Origin: Artocarpus heterophyllus
Taxonomy: Eukaryota; Streptophyta; Magnoliopsida; Rosales; Moraceae
DNA: 64,000 nucleotides
Direction: 5' to 3'
Assembly (NCBI GenBank): GCA_025403435.1
Contig: CM046332.1
Location: forward strand, 3,979,596-4,043,595
Part shown: piece by piece, positions 20,885 through 34,673 of the stretch
Layout of the letters: every line of letters begins with the position of its first letter
How positions within the stretch are numbered: the first letter of the stretch is position 1
The notes under the pieces: generated by a model
The model's input: the letters and a program-made list of their open reading frames with translations, nothing else
Told to the model about the DNA's origin: nothing
The model's database searches: none
Translations under genes and position numbers: made by a program

Positions 20885-23800
20885 TGTAACGCTCCCTTAT
20901 GGGCACCACAAAGAACATTGTTTTTATTATTAAACTTAATAATTACCGATAAGAAGTTCGAAACAATCAACAATACTTAGAGAAATATCTCAAGAGCACA
21001 TGCATATATTTTTTTCTTTAAAAACTACTTACCTAATTTAAATTTTCCTCCTCAGTTAGCCCAATGGAACACCTAAGATATTCGGCTAACCAACCATCTG
21101 CAGAAATCTCAATTTACAAAAAAAAAATATACGTAACAAATTCAAACTCACATATATGATGCAAGCACTCTTAACTTCTAATTAAACAACCAATTAAGAC
21201 TAATTACAAAGAAACAAACAATATAGCATATTATTTATTAAAGAACCTAAGAAACTAAAAATCTAAAATACAAATTACATTCAGTAAAACATAAGTTCAA
21301 AAAAGCATATCATAAATAGAACTAACTCTCAAACAAATAAAAATACAAAACATAATATATTAAATTTTGTTTGAGTTTGAATTCGTTTCATGACATAACT
21401 TTGTTTCCAATCTAGCACTCCTTACACACACACCCGTCCTTGCCTTCCATCCTAGTCAACCTATATCTTATCCTTATCCACAACATGATATAAACTAAGT
21501 AAGCATAAGCTTAGTAAGTATACATTCCAATCTCACAACATAAAATAATTCATAAAAATCGTTACATAATGTTGTAATCGTAATCATAGTACTGCAAAGG
21601 CACAAGTTTATATAGAACATATCTTTTCCTTCAAGCTTCCATATTAAAACATAATTCATTTTATCTTTAGGGGTCTAAGCATTGCACCTTAAACATAAAC
21701 ATAGTTGTACGAGAAGAGTGAGGTAGTTAATCCCAAACCAAACATATAAGTCCACCTTACGGGATAGTCTACCTAGCAATTAAACATCAGTTAAGCCTTC
21801 TTGTTGCAACAAGAGTTTTCATGAGAAGACAATATATAAAAACATACCTCGTCATTGAAACATCAGTTAAACCTTCTTGTTGCAACAAGAGTTGTCATAA
21901 GAAGGCCATATGTAAAAACAAACCAAAAAGTTATCATAACACATATTCCCAAAACTTTTTTGAAAACTTTTATCATGTTGTAAGTGATAATGTACTTACT
22001 TGATTTGCTTGGTTACTAGACCTTAAATTGGATGATGTTGCCGTAGTTCTTGGTGTGCTTACCTTTTGGACTGTTCATGTCAATCATTCATATAATACAT
22101 GAAATTAATATTCATGTTCATCATTTAATACCATATTACATCATCATACATCATTTTTAATGAAACAAAAAATCTTTCAGTCACAAACATGCACTTAGAG
22201 TTAAGAAATATAAAGACAGAAAACTTGACCTTTAATCACTTAGAAAAAAATCTCAACTTATAAACATGAATAAAGTATAAGAATTATTCCATAATATAGC
22301 TAACATATGAAAACATCATTAAAATTTTCTTTTCTTGAATATATTTTTCAATTTTTCAAAATATTCTTGTAAATATGTCAGTCATAAAAACTAAATGACT
22401 TAAAGGATTTAGCACCGTATATCGTTCGATTCATATTGAGTTAGAGGATGAAAATTTATAAGAATAAAGTTAACACATATATATAACTTTCAAAATTTTC
22501 CTTAGGCATAAAAATTTCATTTGATAATTTAAAGAAATCATACAATCAACATTACAAATTTTGCCAGCAAAGTTTGGTAGTGAGCAGTCTTAATTAGAAA
22601 TTATCGATTAAATCATTTAGGCTATAAAATAATTTATAAAAATTACTACATATGATAGGCACATAAAATATAAAATATCCAAAATTCAACTTCCAACAAA
22701 TTTGAAATAATTTAGAATACAAATATGAATTTAGAGTTAATATTAACTTTTAGACATGCTAAACAGCGAACACGTTTAATTGAAACATTTTTATAAAATC
22801 AAATATACATGATGTACTTCATAAATTTTTAGTGACATACTTAACATATAAATAAATGTTAAAAAAATAGATCATGTAAAACACATTTAAAAATACTATT
22901 TATTATCTCGTGAATTACATAGAGCATATCGGCAGACATTTATAACCACTAAGTATTTAGCAATCAATGAATTTTATCTTAAAATATCATAAGGATATGA
23001 AGCTAAAAACTTACAAACATTTAGTTAACTTATCAAAAATGACATGTAATTTTTTTACAGAATCAAAACATGCCTTTTGTCCTATAAACTAACTCCACAA
23101 GACACATGAACAAATCTGCCAGCAAATGAAATTTAGTGAGCTATGTTTGATTGAAAGCTCATAACCTAACAATATTTTGAATAAAAATTTACAAAAAAGT
23201 CCCAAACATTCGTAACATATATATACACATTATAGCCAAACCTCATAGCAAAATAAAATCATTTATTTTCAAAACATTACCAACAACCTTACTGGCTAAT
23301 CAAAAACCCTAAAATTCTCATATCACACTCTAATAACAAAACATTATTTTCATGAAATTTCATGATATCATATGAACATAAATGCTTTCAACCAAAAAAT
23401 AATATTGTTACAATCAAAGCAATAAATAAAATAATTTGTTTTTCATAAAAACATACATGCATACACATTCACCACATAAAAGAACCATTTTGTAACAAAG
23501 TTTGTCACAAACAATGCATATCAATCATAAAAATTCAAAACCATAAAAACCTTTAAACCAAACCTTAAATTCTTATGTTTTCTTCAACAAATATGAAGAC
23601 TTGTATACAAAATCTCCAAAAAGAATTCCTTCTACTTTGGATTGAAAGAAAATAAGAGTAATGAATTTTTGGCTTTGAGGATTAGAAAGATGATAGAGGC
23701 TTATGAATGTGAATTTAAGAGGGGGTGAGGGAGAGAATTTTTTTGGTTAGAAATTAAGAGAATGAAGGCTTTGGTGACTTAATGGTATATTTATAGGTTT

Positions 23801-24380
23801 ATGAGAAAGAAGGAGTTAAATGAGTGTAGAAAACCCTAGTCCTAATCTAATTAAGCTTCCCTATTTTTTCTTTTTTTCCATGGCAATTGCCATTTTTCTT
23901 TTTTCTTTTTTTATTTTTGCTGTGAAGCCATTTTTTATTTGTTTTACGTTTCCTTTTGCTTTTCCACTGGTTTAGTTATAATATAATATAACATAATACA
24001 TAGTTATCTATATACAACAATAATGTTTGCCCCCATGAACCCAAAACATGTTAATTTATACATTATTCTTTTGGACACTTTATATTATCTAGTTTCTTAA
24101 TGCCATAACAAAAATGTTAATCATGACATCATAAATGTTATAAAAATAAGAAAATATACAATAAAATTTATGTCATTGTCAAGAATATAAATTTTAATCA
24201 TCCTGAAACATTTAAAATAAATAAATAAATAAATACATTATGCTTATCATCATTTTTGACATAAACATTTTAAGCACATCGATCCCTTGTGGCCATAAAA
24301 TTTGACATTATTGAAGAAAAAGTTATTTTACTTAACATAAATAATAATAGCACTTCAAATATCACATTACGGACGTTACA
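20885..24380 (-). repeat. 3' LTR of element N
   Basis: At 3,496 bp it is very long. On the plus strand it starts TGTAACGCTCCC and ends GGACGTTACA, so the termini are TGTAACG...CGTTACA. It aligns throughout with 26088-29623. The interior next to 24380 encodes a chromodomain-like relic, which places the 3' end of the element here. Confidence 0.88.
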
Positions 24381-24550
24381 ACAAGCCCAATCTTACAAAA
24401 GTTTCGTCTTCGAAACTCAAAACAACTACTGATTCTTAGACCTAATATCATCCTTGCGTTCCCATGTAGCCTCTTCAACTTGGTGATTTCACCATAAAAC
24501 TTTGACCAAAGGAATTCCTTTATTCCTCAAAGTTTTGATCCTAATCTCAT
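24381..24550 (-). pseudogene. Gypsy chromodomain tail relic (element N)
   Basis: On the minus strand this reads GIPLVKVLW, then NHQVEEATWERKDDIRSK. That pattern is typical of the C-terminal chromodomain-like segment of plant chromovirus integrases, which guides integration to particular chromatin. A matching relic is in element G at 34231-34325. A stop follows the tryptophan of VLW, and the frame is not open upstream. Confidence 0.7.
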
Positions 24551-26087
24551 ATCTCTTTTTCCATGTAGCTTCTTTAATATTTTGATTTCCCAATTACTCT
24601 TTGACTACAGATATGTCTTTGCTCCCTAATATCTTCCTTTTCAACTAAAGACATAGTCGGCTTATCCTTGTAAATTACATTCCCTTAAACTTCTGATTCT
24701 TTTGTCATTTGGGGCAAAAAAAATGGACCCGTTATGTACTTCATCAGTATACAAACGTGAAAATGTGTAAAACTTCAAGGTTTTACATCCTTCCCTCTTC
24801 TAAGGGTCATTGAAATATGCGTAGTAATGAATATGTAAAAAAATTTCTAATTCTTTTTTTTAACATTCTTTCTTTTTACATAAAAATTTCTTCAAAAATC
24901 ATGTCTAATTAAAGTTATCATACATCCAACTTATAATATCATATGCATTATTTGAATTCTTTTTTTGCCTCTTTGTCTATTATCTTTCATGGAAGTATAA
25001 ATCTAAGTGCAATATTAATTCTGCCTCTTTTCTTTATTTCTCACATTTCATGTATGTAAACTTGTCTTTAATCACATCCCAAAAGAGAATTGTACTCTAG
25101 GAACTCTTTACTCCAAAATATACAAATGATTCTAAAATATTCATATTTAACTTCAAGATATAACAAAACATCATGCGCTCTAATAAATCTAGTAGTATAT
25201 TCCTTCATTTGTGAAATAACTAATCCCATTTATAACAATGAAAATGGACCATACTTGGAGCTTGACTTTCTTTTCTACAATTTTCACAACATAATATTAA
25301 ACATTGCTTTTGAAACATCATGTATTACCATAAAAATTTTTGGCTTACTCTATCACCTCGTTCCACAATTTCCTCAATTAATATTCTCTAAAAGAAAATA
25401 ATAATATCATATTTAATTTATAGTCTTCTACATTAATAATTATAGAATACTCTAATAAGTCTCTACTAATTCAAAGGCCATCGATAAGAGGAACTACTGT
25501 GTGTGATCTTTATCATATCATGTTATGGACCATTTAATTAGCTAAAATATTGTCATAAATAATTTGCTCACAAAATCAATCCTTACTAAGCTTCAGACAT
25601 TCATATAGTCAATCCTGTTAACAACATGTACATTTTCAAAATATCCTTTACTTAAAAAAATTACCATAGAGATCTCACATGTGACCTTACAAAATACTTT
25701 TATTAATCTTCTATAAGTCTCAAACTTGTTTATTAAAAATACATAACTGCCATTACACTTCTCTTAAGCTACATATCATTCATACACTCCCCCATAAACT
25801 TTTTTTCCAAGAAAAAAATAATATAATCACATAATTAACCTCTTGTCACAATACTTCTTGATTTTCAACTATTCCGTTCTATGTAAATAATGAGACATAG
25901 ATCGCTTCTTTCTCCAAATAACATGTCTATGTTTCATTGAATAGTAAGATAATTATAATGTAGTCATAAGAAATGTAACTTAACATCTATATATTAGAAG
26001 GTTAATAATTTCTATGCTTACGTGGAGGACTAGAGAATGACGTGTGGTGATGTGTATTAGAAACAAAAACTACTCTGATAATATAAC
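24551..26087 (-). pseudogene. Residual interior of element N
   Basis: About 1.5 kb of AT-rich sequence has no intact frame. Near 25190-25330 the minus strand gives weak similarity to the integrase C-terminal GPF/Y segment (SSKYGPFSLL), matching the element G block at 34500-34590. The rest shows nothing I can assign. The 103-codon plus-strand frame at 25090-25401 is antisense to this relic and not supported. No RT or Gag motif is visible. Confidence 0.5.
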
Positions 26088-29000
26088 TGTAATGCCCCCA
26101 ACGGCGCCACAAGGAACGTTACTTTAACTGTGAAACTTAATAATTACTTATAAGAAGTTCGAAACAATCAACAACGCTTAGAGAAATATCCTTGGAACAC
26201 ATGGATATTTTTTTCTTTAAAAATTACTAACCGGATTTAACTTTTCCATCTCAGTTAGCCTAATAGAACACCTAAGGTATTTAGCTAACCGACCACCTAC
26301 AGAAAGCTTAGTTTACAAAAATAAATATTTAATAAATACAAACTCACACATATCATGCAAGCACTTTTAACTTCTAATCAAACAACTAATTACGAAGAAA
26401 TGAACTATACAATGTATTCTTTAATAAATAACCTAAAAAATAAAAATATAAAAAACAAAATAACATTCAATAAAACATAAGTTCAAAAGAACATATTACA
26501 AATAAACCTGAGTCTCAAAGAAATGAAAATGCGAAGCATAATATATTAAATTTTGTTTGAGTTTAAATTCCTTTCATGACATGACTCTATTTCCAATCCA
26601 ATACTCCTTGCACACACGCCCGTCCTTGTCCTCTATGCTAGCCAACTTGCATCTTATCCTTGTCTGCAACATGATATAAACTAAGTAAGTATTAGCATAA
26701 GCTTAGTAAGTACACATTCCTATCTCACAACATAAAATATTTTATCAAAATCATTATATACCGTAATCATAATCATAGTAGTGCAGAGGCACAAGTTTAT
26801 ATAGAACATATCTTTTCATTTAAACTTGCATATTAAAACATCATTCATTTTATCTTTAGGGGCCTAAGCTTTGCACCATAAATATAAATATAGTTGTATG
26901 AGAGGAGTAAGGTAGCTAATACCAAACCAAACGTACATGTTCACCTTGCAGGATAGTCCACCTAGCAGGACAAACATAAACATGAGATATGCAATGCTTA
27001 ATTAAGTGATATATATATCCGTCATTAAAAAATCCATTAAACCATCTAGTTGAAATAAGAGTTTTCATGTGAAACAATGTGTAAAAACAAACTTAAAAAT
27101 TATCATAAAACATTTTGGTAAACTTTTATCATGTTGTAGGTGTGAATATATTTACTTGACTTACTTGCTTACTAGACCTTAAATTGGATGATGTTGTTGC
27201 GGTTCTCGATGTGCTCCCTTTTTCAAGTGTTCATGTCAATCATTCATATAATTCATGAAATTAATATTTATCTTCATAATATCATTTAATACCATATTAT
27301 ATCATCATACATCATTCTTAACGAAACAAAATATCTTTGAGTCACAAACATACATTTAGAGCTAAGAAAAATAATGACAAAAAACTTGACCTTTAATCAC
27401 TTAGAGAAATTAATCTCAACTTATAAGCATAAATAAAATGTAAGAATTATTTCATAATGTAACAAACATATAAAACATCAGTCAAATTTTCTTCTCTTGA
27501 ATAAATTAATCCAAAAATTCTTCTTTAATTTTTAAAAACATTCAAGTAAGTTTGCCAGTCATAAAAGCTGACCGACCTTCAAGGATTCATTACCTTATAT
27601 CTTACGATTTACATTGAGTTAGAGCATGAAAATTTGTAGGAATAAATTAACACATATATATAGCCCTTAGATTTTTCTTTAGCCGTAAAAATTACATTTG
27701 TAATTTAAATAAATCTCACAATCAATACTACAAAATTTGCTAGCAAAGCATATGTAGTGAGCAGTCCTAATTCAAACTTATGGATTAAAACATTTATGCT
27801 ATAAAATAATTTATAAAAATTCCTATACATAATAGACACATAAAATCATAACATATTCAAAAGTCATCTCCAAAAAAATTTAAAATAATTCAAAACACAT
27901 GTTGGTATTTAGAGTTAATATTAACATCAGGAATGCTAAACAGCAAACACATTTCCTTCAAGCATTTTTATAAAATTAAATATGCATAATATACTTTTGA
28001 AATTTTTATGTGACATGATTTACATATGAATAAATGCCAAAAAAATAATAGATCATGTAAACTGTAAAACACATTTAAAACTAAATATGATTTATTATCT
28101 CACGAATTATATAGAGCATATCAGGTAGATATTAATAACCATTGATTACTAGGTAATCAAAGAATTTTATCTTAAAACATAATAAGGATATGAATTTAAA
28201 AATTTACAGACATGTAGTGACTTATCAACAATAACTGATGATTTTTTATAGAATCAAAAGACGCTTTTTGTCCCATAAAATGGACTCTAAAATACACAAA
28301 TGCAAATCTACCAACACATAAAATTTCATGAGTAGTGTTTGATTGAATGCTCATAACCCTAAAAATATTTTGAACAAAAATTTATAAAAAATCCCAAACA
28401 TTCCTAACATATATGCACATTATATCCAAAAATTACTACAAAATAAAATTATTTAATTTCATAACGTTACTAACAACCTTACCAACTAACCGAAAACCTT
28501 AAAATTCTCCTATCACACTCCGATAACAAGACACTATTTTCATGAAATTTCATAATATCATATGAACATAAATGCTTTCAACCATAAAATAACATTGTTA
28601 TAATCAAAGTAAAAAACAAAATAATTTATTTTTCAAAAAAACATATATACGTACACATTCACAACATAAAAGAACAATTTTGTAACAAAGTTTGCCATAA
28701 AACAATGCATATCAATCTTAAAAATTCAAAACCACGGAAACCTTTAAATCATACCTTAAATTCTTATGTTTTCTTCAACAAATATGAAGACTTGTCTACA
28801 AAATCTCCAAAAAGAATTCCTTCTACTTTTGCTTAAAAAAAAAATAAGAGCAATAAGTTCTTGGCTTTGAAAGTTAGAGAGAGGATGAAGGCTTATGAAC
28901 ATGAATTTGAGAGGGGTGAGGGAGAGAATTTGCTTTGGCTAGAAATTAAGAAAATGAAGTCTTTAGTGGTTTAAAGGTATATTTATACGTTTATGAGAGA

Positions 29001-29623
29001 GAAGGAGTTACATGAGTGTAGAAAACCGAAGTCCTAGTCTAATTAGGCTTCCTTTTTTTTTCTTTTTTTCTTTTTTTTTATCGCAATTGTTGTGTTTCTT
29101 TTTTTTTCTGTGTAATCATTTTTTAATTGTTTTCATTTCCTTTTAACTTTTCCACGAGTTTAGTTATAATAATATAATATAATATAATTATAATATAAAA
29201 TTATTTATATACAGTAATAATGTTTGCCCTTATGACCCCAAAAAATATTAATTTGCACATTATTCTTTTGGACATTTATATTATCTACTTTTTTAATGCA
29301 ATAACAAAAATGTTATACGTGTAATTATCATGGCATCATAAATGTTATAAAAATAAGAAAATATGAAATAAAATTTATGTTATTGTCAAGAATATAAATT
29401 TAAGACATGCTGAAACATTTAAAATTAATAAATAAATAAATATATTATGACTATCATGATTTTTTACATGAGCATCCCGAGCACATCGATTCCTCGTGGC
29501 TGTCACCTATGACATTACTAAACAAAAAGTTAATTTACTTAACATAAATAATAATAGCACTTAAAATATCAAATAATGTTAAATTAACATAAACTTCCCT
29601 AGAAGAAAACGACATGCGTTATA
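26088..29623 (-). repeat. 5' LTR of element N
   Basis: At 3,536 bp it starts TGTAATGCCCCC and ends GCGTTATA, so one end has decayed from TGTAACG. It is homologous to 20885-24380 over its whole length but with many scattered differences, indicating an old insertion. No coding sequence is visible. Confidence 0.87.
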
Positions 29624-29951
29624 GTAAGTAAACTTTCCTATCTCACAACACAAAATATGAACTTTTATAAAATCATATCATAACGTCATAAGCACAGTCA
29701 TACATTATAAGCATAGTCATAATCATAGTAGTACACAAGGCACATGATTATATAGAACATATCTTTCATTTAAATGTCTATATTAAAACATTATTTATTT
29801 TATTTTTAGGGACCCAGGCGTTACACCATTAACATCGTAGGCGTGCCATCATGAGAGGAGTGGAGTTGCTAGTCCCTAACCAAATATGATAAGTCCAACC
29901 TTGTAGGACATCATGGACATAAACATAGGGTGTGCAATGCTTAATTAAGTA
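29624..29951 (-). repeat. 3' LTR of element G, segment 2
   Basis: The first five bases are the GTAAG duplication of element N. The remainder continues the G LTR (AACTTTCCTATCTCACAACAC and onward), matching 49290-49600. It is interrupted at 29951 by a solo LTR. Confidence 0.82.
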
Positions 29952-32038
29952 TGAAGTGTATCACCCAAAATGTTCTCCTTAAATAGCAGATGTATTTATT
30001 ATAGAAAGATTGTTGAATCTACAAAGAGGTGAAAAATTTGTTACTCGAGAGATTGATAAATATAAACGTTCAAAAGAACAAGCAGCTTTTCAAAACAAGT
30101 TAACAATAAAAAAATATTGTTGATTTTTTATTTGAAATTCAAAACATAAAATCAAAATATTGCAGTTTTGAGAATCCCTTATATGTTTTGCAACTGATAT
30201 AGAATTTCAACTCTAAACAATAATTATCTAAGGTATTTGATTTATTATATATTCTCTCATTAATTACAAGCACTTTTCCTAATTTTATAAGTCAACCGAA
30301 TGCGATAATACAGCAAGCCATAATGTTCTTCCAATAAAAAGTAGTGAAATAATCACATTCACTAATGATTAGGTGCACTAATTATGAAAACTATAACCAC
30401 TATCACTCAATTTTAATTATCATAATTTTAAGATATAAAAGATAATAACAAATCAAAATTAATATACTTAAATGGAATAAATTATTATGTTAATTTCGGT
30501 AGCACCTCGTCTAATGAAATATCTAGAATCGATAATATAACAAGTCATATTGCAGTAAAAGAGATTCCATAAAGTTAAGCATTATTTCATTAGTATTAAT
30601 ATTAATTATGCAATACAATTAAATTATATAAAGAAAGCATGACTGAATTTATGTAAAAATTGGTCATATAACAACATTAAAGAGTTAAAATGTAATTATT
30701 CCATAAAAATACAAGCATTACAACATAGATAAAGAGTTAAAATCCATACCAAAGTACTATTCATATAAGATCATCTCTCTATGTCACCAAATTTTCTACA
30801 CTAATTTAGACATTATTTTATTATTTTTAGTGAGGTTGGAAGAGTGCTCTACTAGTATCTTCTCTCTAAAGGGGAGACTTTTGAACAGAGGCTCAATAGT
30901 ATAATACAAAATAAAGAAAGAGAAGGGGGTGAAGAACCGGGGAGGGGCCCCTAGTATTTATAGCCATCAAAATTAACTATCGACACCTTTTTTAATTATT
31001 TATTTGCTATTCTTATTTTGAAAATCACGGCATCAAGATTCATGCATTTTAAAAGTTTTCTTCTTTTTTTTCTTTGCACTGGGCCTTCTCTAGAATCAAA
31101 GAATTCGTTCATGATTCTCAACAACGTGGCAACTAAAGGCACGAGAACGATGCGATCTTAAGCATTGAACCTGCGATTGAATGAACAAAAATCACGCAGG
31201 AAATGGGCCCAAAGTGGACTAGATGGGACCAGAGCATGGACCATTAGATTGGTCTTGGTATTCAATTCAGTCAAGAAAATGAGAGCACGTGAGTACGGTC
31301 ACATAAGATTGGACATGCCTTGAATTGACCCTACGCATGGGGCCCGTTGATGTAGTGATGAAGGTACGATAGGTGGACAACTAAGATCGAAATGGCTACA
31401 CGTCCAATGCTCCAGATTTCACAACGTGTCTTCCATTATCCAAATTTGATTTTTTAATGATTTTTTAGATATTTGTTGTCTGATTTTGCCTGTTTAGCTT
31501 TTTTTATTTTTTTTGGCCAGATTTCAAATCTAGAGATAAAAAATTAAAGCAAAATTAATTAGTTTACAGTCATAATTTTTACAAAAATATTAAAAATATT
31601 TATTTTATATTAAAACATACAAAATCAATTGCAAACTTCTAAAAATTTCAGTCGGTTTAGTTTTGATTCAGATATTATTTTTAAGACTTGAAAATAGTTT
31701 TAGAAATTACTAAAAATATAATAGAACATATTTACAAACTTAAAACATATTATAAAACTCATTAAGACTTAAAATAAACTTACCACTAATTATTTTTACA
31801 ATTATGATTATTTAGAGACTAAACACGCACTTTACATACTGAAACGACTCTAAAAATTACCAAAAATATTATTAAATATAAAAACACACTAAAAAAACAT
31901 TTTTACACATAATTTCACACTTAGATACAAAAAACACCAATTAACACAAAAATACTATTAATTAGAGGATTTAATGAGTAATAAAAGCATAAATAATAAT
32001 TTAAGCCTTATAAAATATACACTTTTATGATCTCATCA
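29952..32038 (-). mobile_element. Solo gypsy-like LTR
   Basis: This 2,087-bp solo LTR has TGAAGTG...TCTCATCA ends on the plus strand, that is TGATGAGA...CACTTCA on the minus strand. Perfect AAGTA duplications flank it (29947-29951 and 32039-32043). The interrupted host sequence reads through in paralogous LTR copies (CTTAATTAAGTGATATATATA at about 27000 and 49590). Its right half is homologous to 13700-14260. A GC-richer zone lies at 31080-31440. There is no coding sequence; a solo LTR normally arises by recombination between the two LTRs of a full element. Confidence 0.88.
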
Positions 32039-34192
32039 AAGTAATATATATATATATATATATATATATAAGCTTTCTTTAAAAACTTGTCATAAAACAT
32101 AAAAACGTAAACATAAAAAGTATTCTTAGAAAAATTCATCGTAAAAGGTCTTGAAATAAGAACATTAAACTACAAACCTTTACTCATAAAACATTACTTA
32201 ACATTTTCATAAACTGTATCATGTTGTAGGTGAGGACATGCTTATTTGACTTGAATGATTACTAAACCTTAAATTGTGTGATGTAGCTACGGTTCTCGAA
32301 GTGCTCGCCATTTGGAGTATTCATGTCAATCATCCATATAATACATGAAATTAATATTGATGTTTATGATATCATTTGACACCATGTTACGTTATCATAT
32401 ATCATTCTTAATGAAACAAAGGATCTTTGAGTCACAAGCATGCACTTAGAGTCAAGAAAGATAAAGACGAAAAACTTCACCTTTAATTAGGTAGAGAATT
32501 TAATCTGAACTTATAAGCATGAATAAAGTATAAAACTTCTTCCATAACATAGCTAACATGTAAAAACATTGTTCAAATTTTCTTCTCTTGAAAGTATTAA
32601 TCCAAAGTACTTTTTTCAAACTTTCAGAACATTCAAGTAAATTTGTCAGTCATAACAACTCACTAACCTTAAAGGATTCATCATCTTATATCTTTCAATT
32701 CACATTCAATTAGCCCATGAAAATTTTCAATTAACACTTTATATATAACTTTTAGATTTTTCTTTAGCTATAAACGTTGCATTTGTTAATTTAAATAAAT
32801 CACAAAGTTAATACTACAAAATGTCTTAGCAAAGTTTAGGAGGTGAGCAGTCCTAATTAAAAATTATAAATTAAAATATTATGCTATATAATAACTTACA
32901 ACAATGAGTACACATAAAACCATAGCATATTAAAGATTTAGCTCGAATTAAATTTGAAATAATTCAAAATATATGTTTGAATTTAGAGTTAATATTAACA
33001 TCAAACACGCTAAACAACAAATACTTTTCATTCAAACATTTTTATAAAATCAAATATGCATGATATACTTTTGAGAATTTTATGTGACGTACTTAACATA
33101 CAAATAAACATTAAAAAATAAGAAATCATGAAAAACATATTTAAAAGTATGATTTATTATCTATAAATTATATAGAGCATATTGGGCAGACATTCCTGAC
33201 CACTGAGTGCTTGGTGATTAACGTATTTTATTTTAAAATATAATAAAGATACGAAGTTCAAAATTTACACGCACTTATTAACATATCAACAAAGACTTAA
33301 AAATTTTCACAAAATCAAGAGACGCTTTTTGGCCTATAAAATGGACTCTATAAAACAGACATACAAATTTACTAGCAAATAAAAATTTGTGAGCACATAA
33401 CTATAAATATATTCATTGATGAAACCAAAATATCACACACATAAATAAATTCATACCTTGTGTTCTTGAATTTTTTGAGAGAGAAATTTTGAAGAAAAAA
33501 AAACTCCAAACTAATGGTGTATGAGGTTTAGGGAGAAATATAGAGCATAAAAGCATAGAGGAATAGAAGAAAAGATGAAAGCAAGAAAAGGGGATATGAA
33601 TAATATGTGTACATGAAGCCACGTATTTATAGGCATAAGTAACTCTAGTACTAGGTTAAGTGGGTTTCTTTTTTTTTTTTTTCGTTTTTTCCTTTTCCTC
33701 CTCCTTCATGACAACAAAGTTGCCTTTCTTTTTTTTTTTTTTTCCCTACATGGCAACAGTTGTTGTACATATCTATATATAAAATATAATATATTATTAA
33801 GCACAACAATCACATATTTGTATTTATAGCCCAATAAAATATTATTTGACGCATTATTATCATGACATCACAAATGCTATAATAATGAGAAAATTTGTAA
33901 TAAAATTTATGTCATTGTCAAGAATATAACTCTAGGGCATATATAACTCTAGAGTATTATAAAGATTACAAATTTATAGCACGTTGAAACTCTTAAAAGA
34001 ATAAATACTTCGTGCTTATCGTCATTTTTTGAGATGAACATCCCAAAAATATTGATCCCTCATGGCTGTCCCTTATTACATTACAAAACAAAATGTTAGT
34101 TTACTTAACATTAATAAAAATAGCATGTAAAATATCACGTTCTAATGTTAAGTTGACGCAAGTGTCCATAGAAGAAAACGACGGGCGTTGCA
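32039..34192 (-). repeat. 3' LTR of element G, segment 3
   Basis: The first five bases are the AAGTA duplication. The rest matches the right part of the element N LTRs (27020-29623) and ends GACGGGCGTTGCA, giving TGCAACGCCCG on the element strand. It is immediately followed by the internal 3' end of element G. Confidence 0.85.
32044..32071. repeat. AT dinucleotide microsatellite
   Basis: About 13 AT repeats follow the solo LTR duplication. Paralogous LTR copies have shorter runs (about 27010 and 49595), so the tract expanded locally. Confidence 0.95.
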
Positions 34193-34600
34193 ACTCTCCT
34201 TGCCTTATAAGAGTTTTGTCCTCAAAACTCAAAATAGCTGCAGATACTTGGCCCTCATATTATCCATGCATTCCTACATAGCCTCTTCTACCTGGTGATT
34301 TTACCACAAAACTTTGACAAATGAATTTCTTTATTCCTCAAGGTCTTTGTTTTTCGATCTAAAATCTCAACTGGCATTCTTCATAATGAGGTCTTCTCTT
34401 ATCTCAATCACTGATGGCTTGACCATGTACGTAGGAGCTGGACATACATTTTAAGTTCATGGATAGATGACATCTCTAGTGGCAGACTCAACTAATAAGC
34501 TACCTTGCCTATTTGCTTCGTAATTTCATATGGTCCAACAAACCTTGAGCACAACTTGTCCTTCTTACCAAACCTCATGACTCCCTTCAGCGGTGCAATA
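34193..34600 (-). pseudogene. Gypsy integrase C-terminus and chromodomain (element G)
   Basis: Read on the minus strand, the upstream part gives PLKGVMRFGKKDKL and RFVGPYEI near 34500-34590, the GPF/Y module of gypsy integrases. Farther on come VKVLW, NHQVEEA and MRAKYLQLF (34231-34325), a chromodomain-like end. Stops interrupt it. The adjoining FEDKTL phrase near the LTR is the usual end of plant chromovirus pol. It places the 3' end of element G at the left. Confidence 0.8.
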
Positions 34601-34673
34601 TTTAGGAACACAAAATTGCCTATAGTGAATTCCAAGGGCCTTCTTCTTTGGTCACATAGCTCTTCTGTCGACT

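Larger units (their letters stand above)
20885..29623 (-). mobile_element. Element N: gypsy element nested in its own family's LTR
   Basis: This element of 8,739 bp has two LTRs (20885-24380 and 26088-29623) and only 1.7 kb between them. It is flanked by GTAAG duplications at 20880-20884 and 29624-29628. The LTRs are relatives of element G's LTR, into which it inserted. The interior keeps a decayed gypsy 3' coding end and no recognisable RT, so it is non-autonomous. The large LTRs and small interior resemble LARD-type derivatives, but decay after insertion is equally possible. Confidence 0.88.

Noticed and set aside
25090..25401. 103-codon plus-strand frame in the interior of element N
   Set aside because: It is antisense to a decayed gypsy integrase relic and has no recognisable domain; AT-rich sequence allows such frames by chance.
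33413..33622. 69-codon minus-strand frame in the gypsy LTR
   Set aside because: It lies in LTR sequence, has no counterpart open in the homologous LTRs, and consists largely of low-complexity hydrophobic residues.
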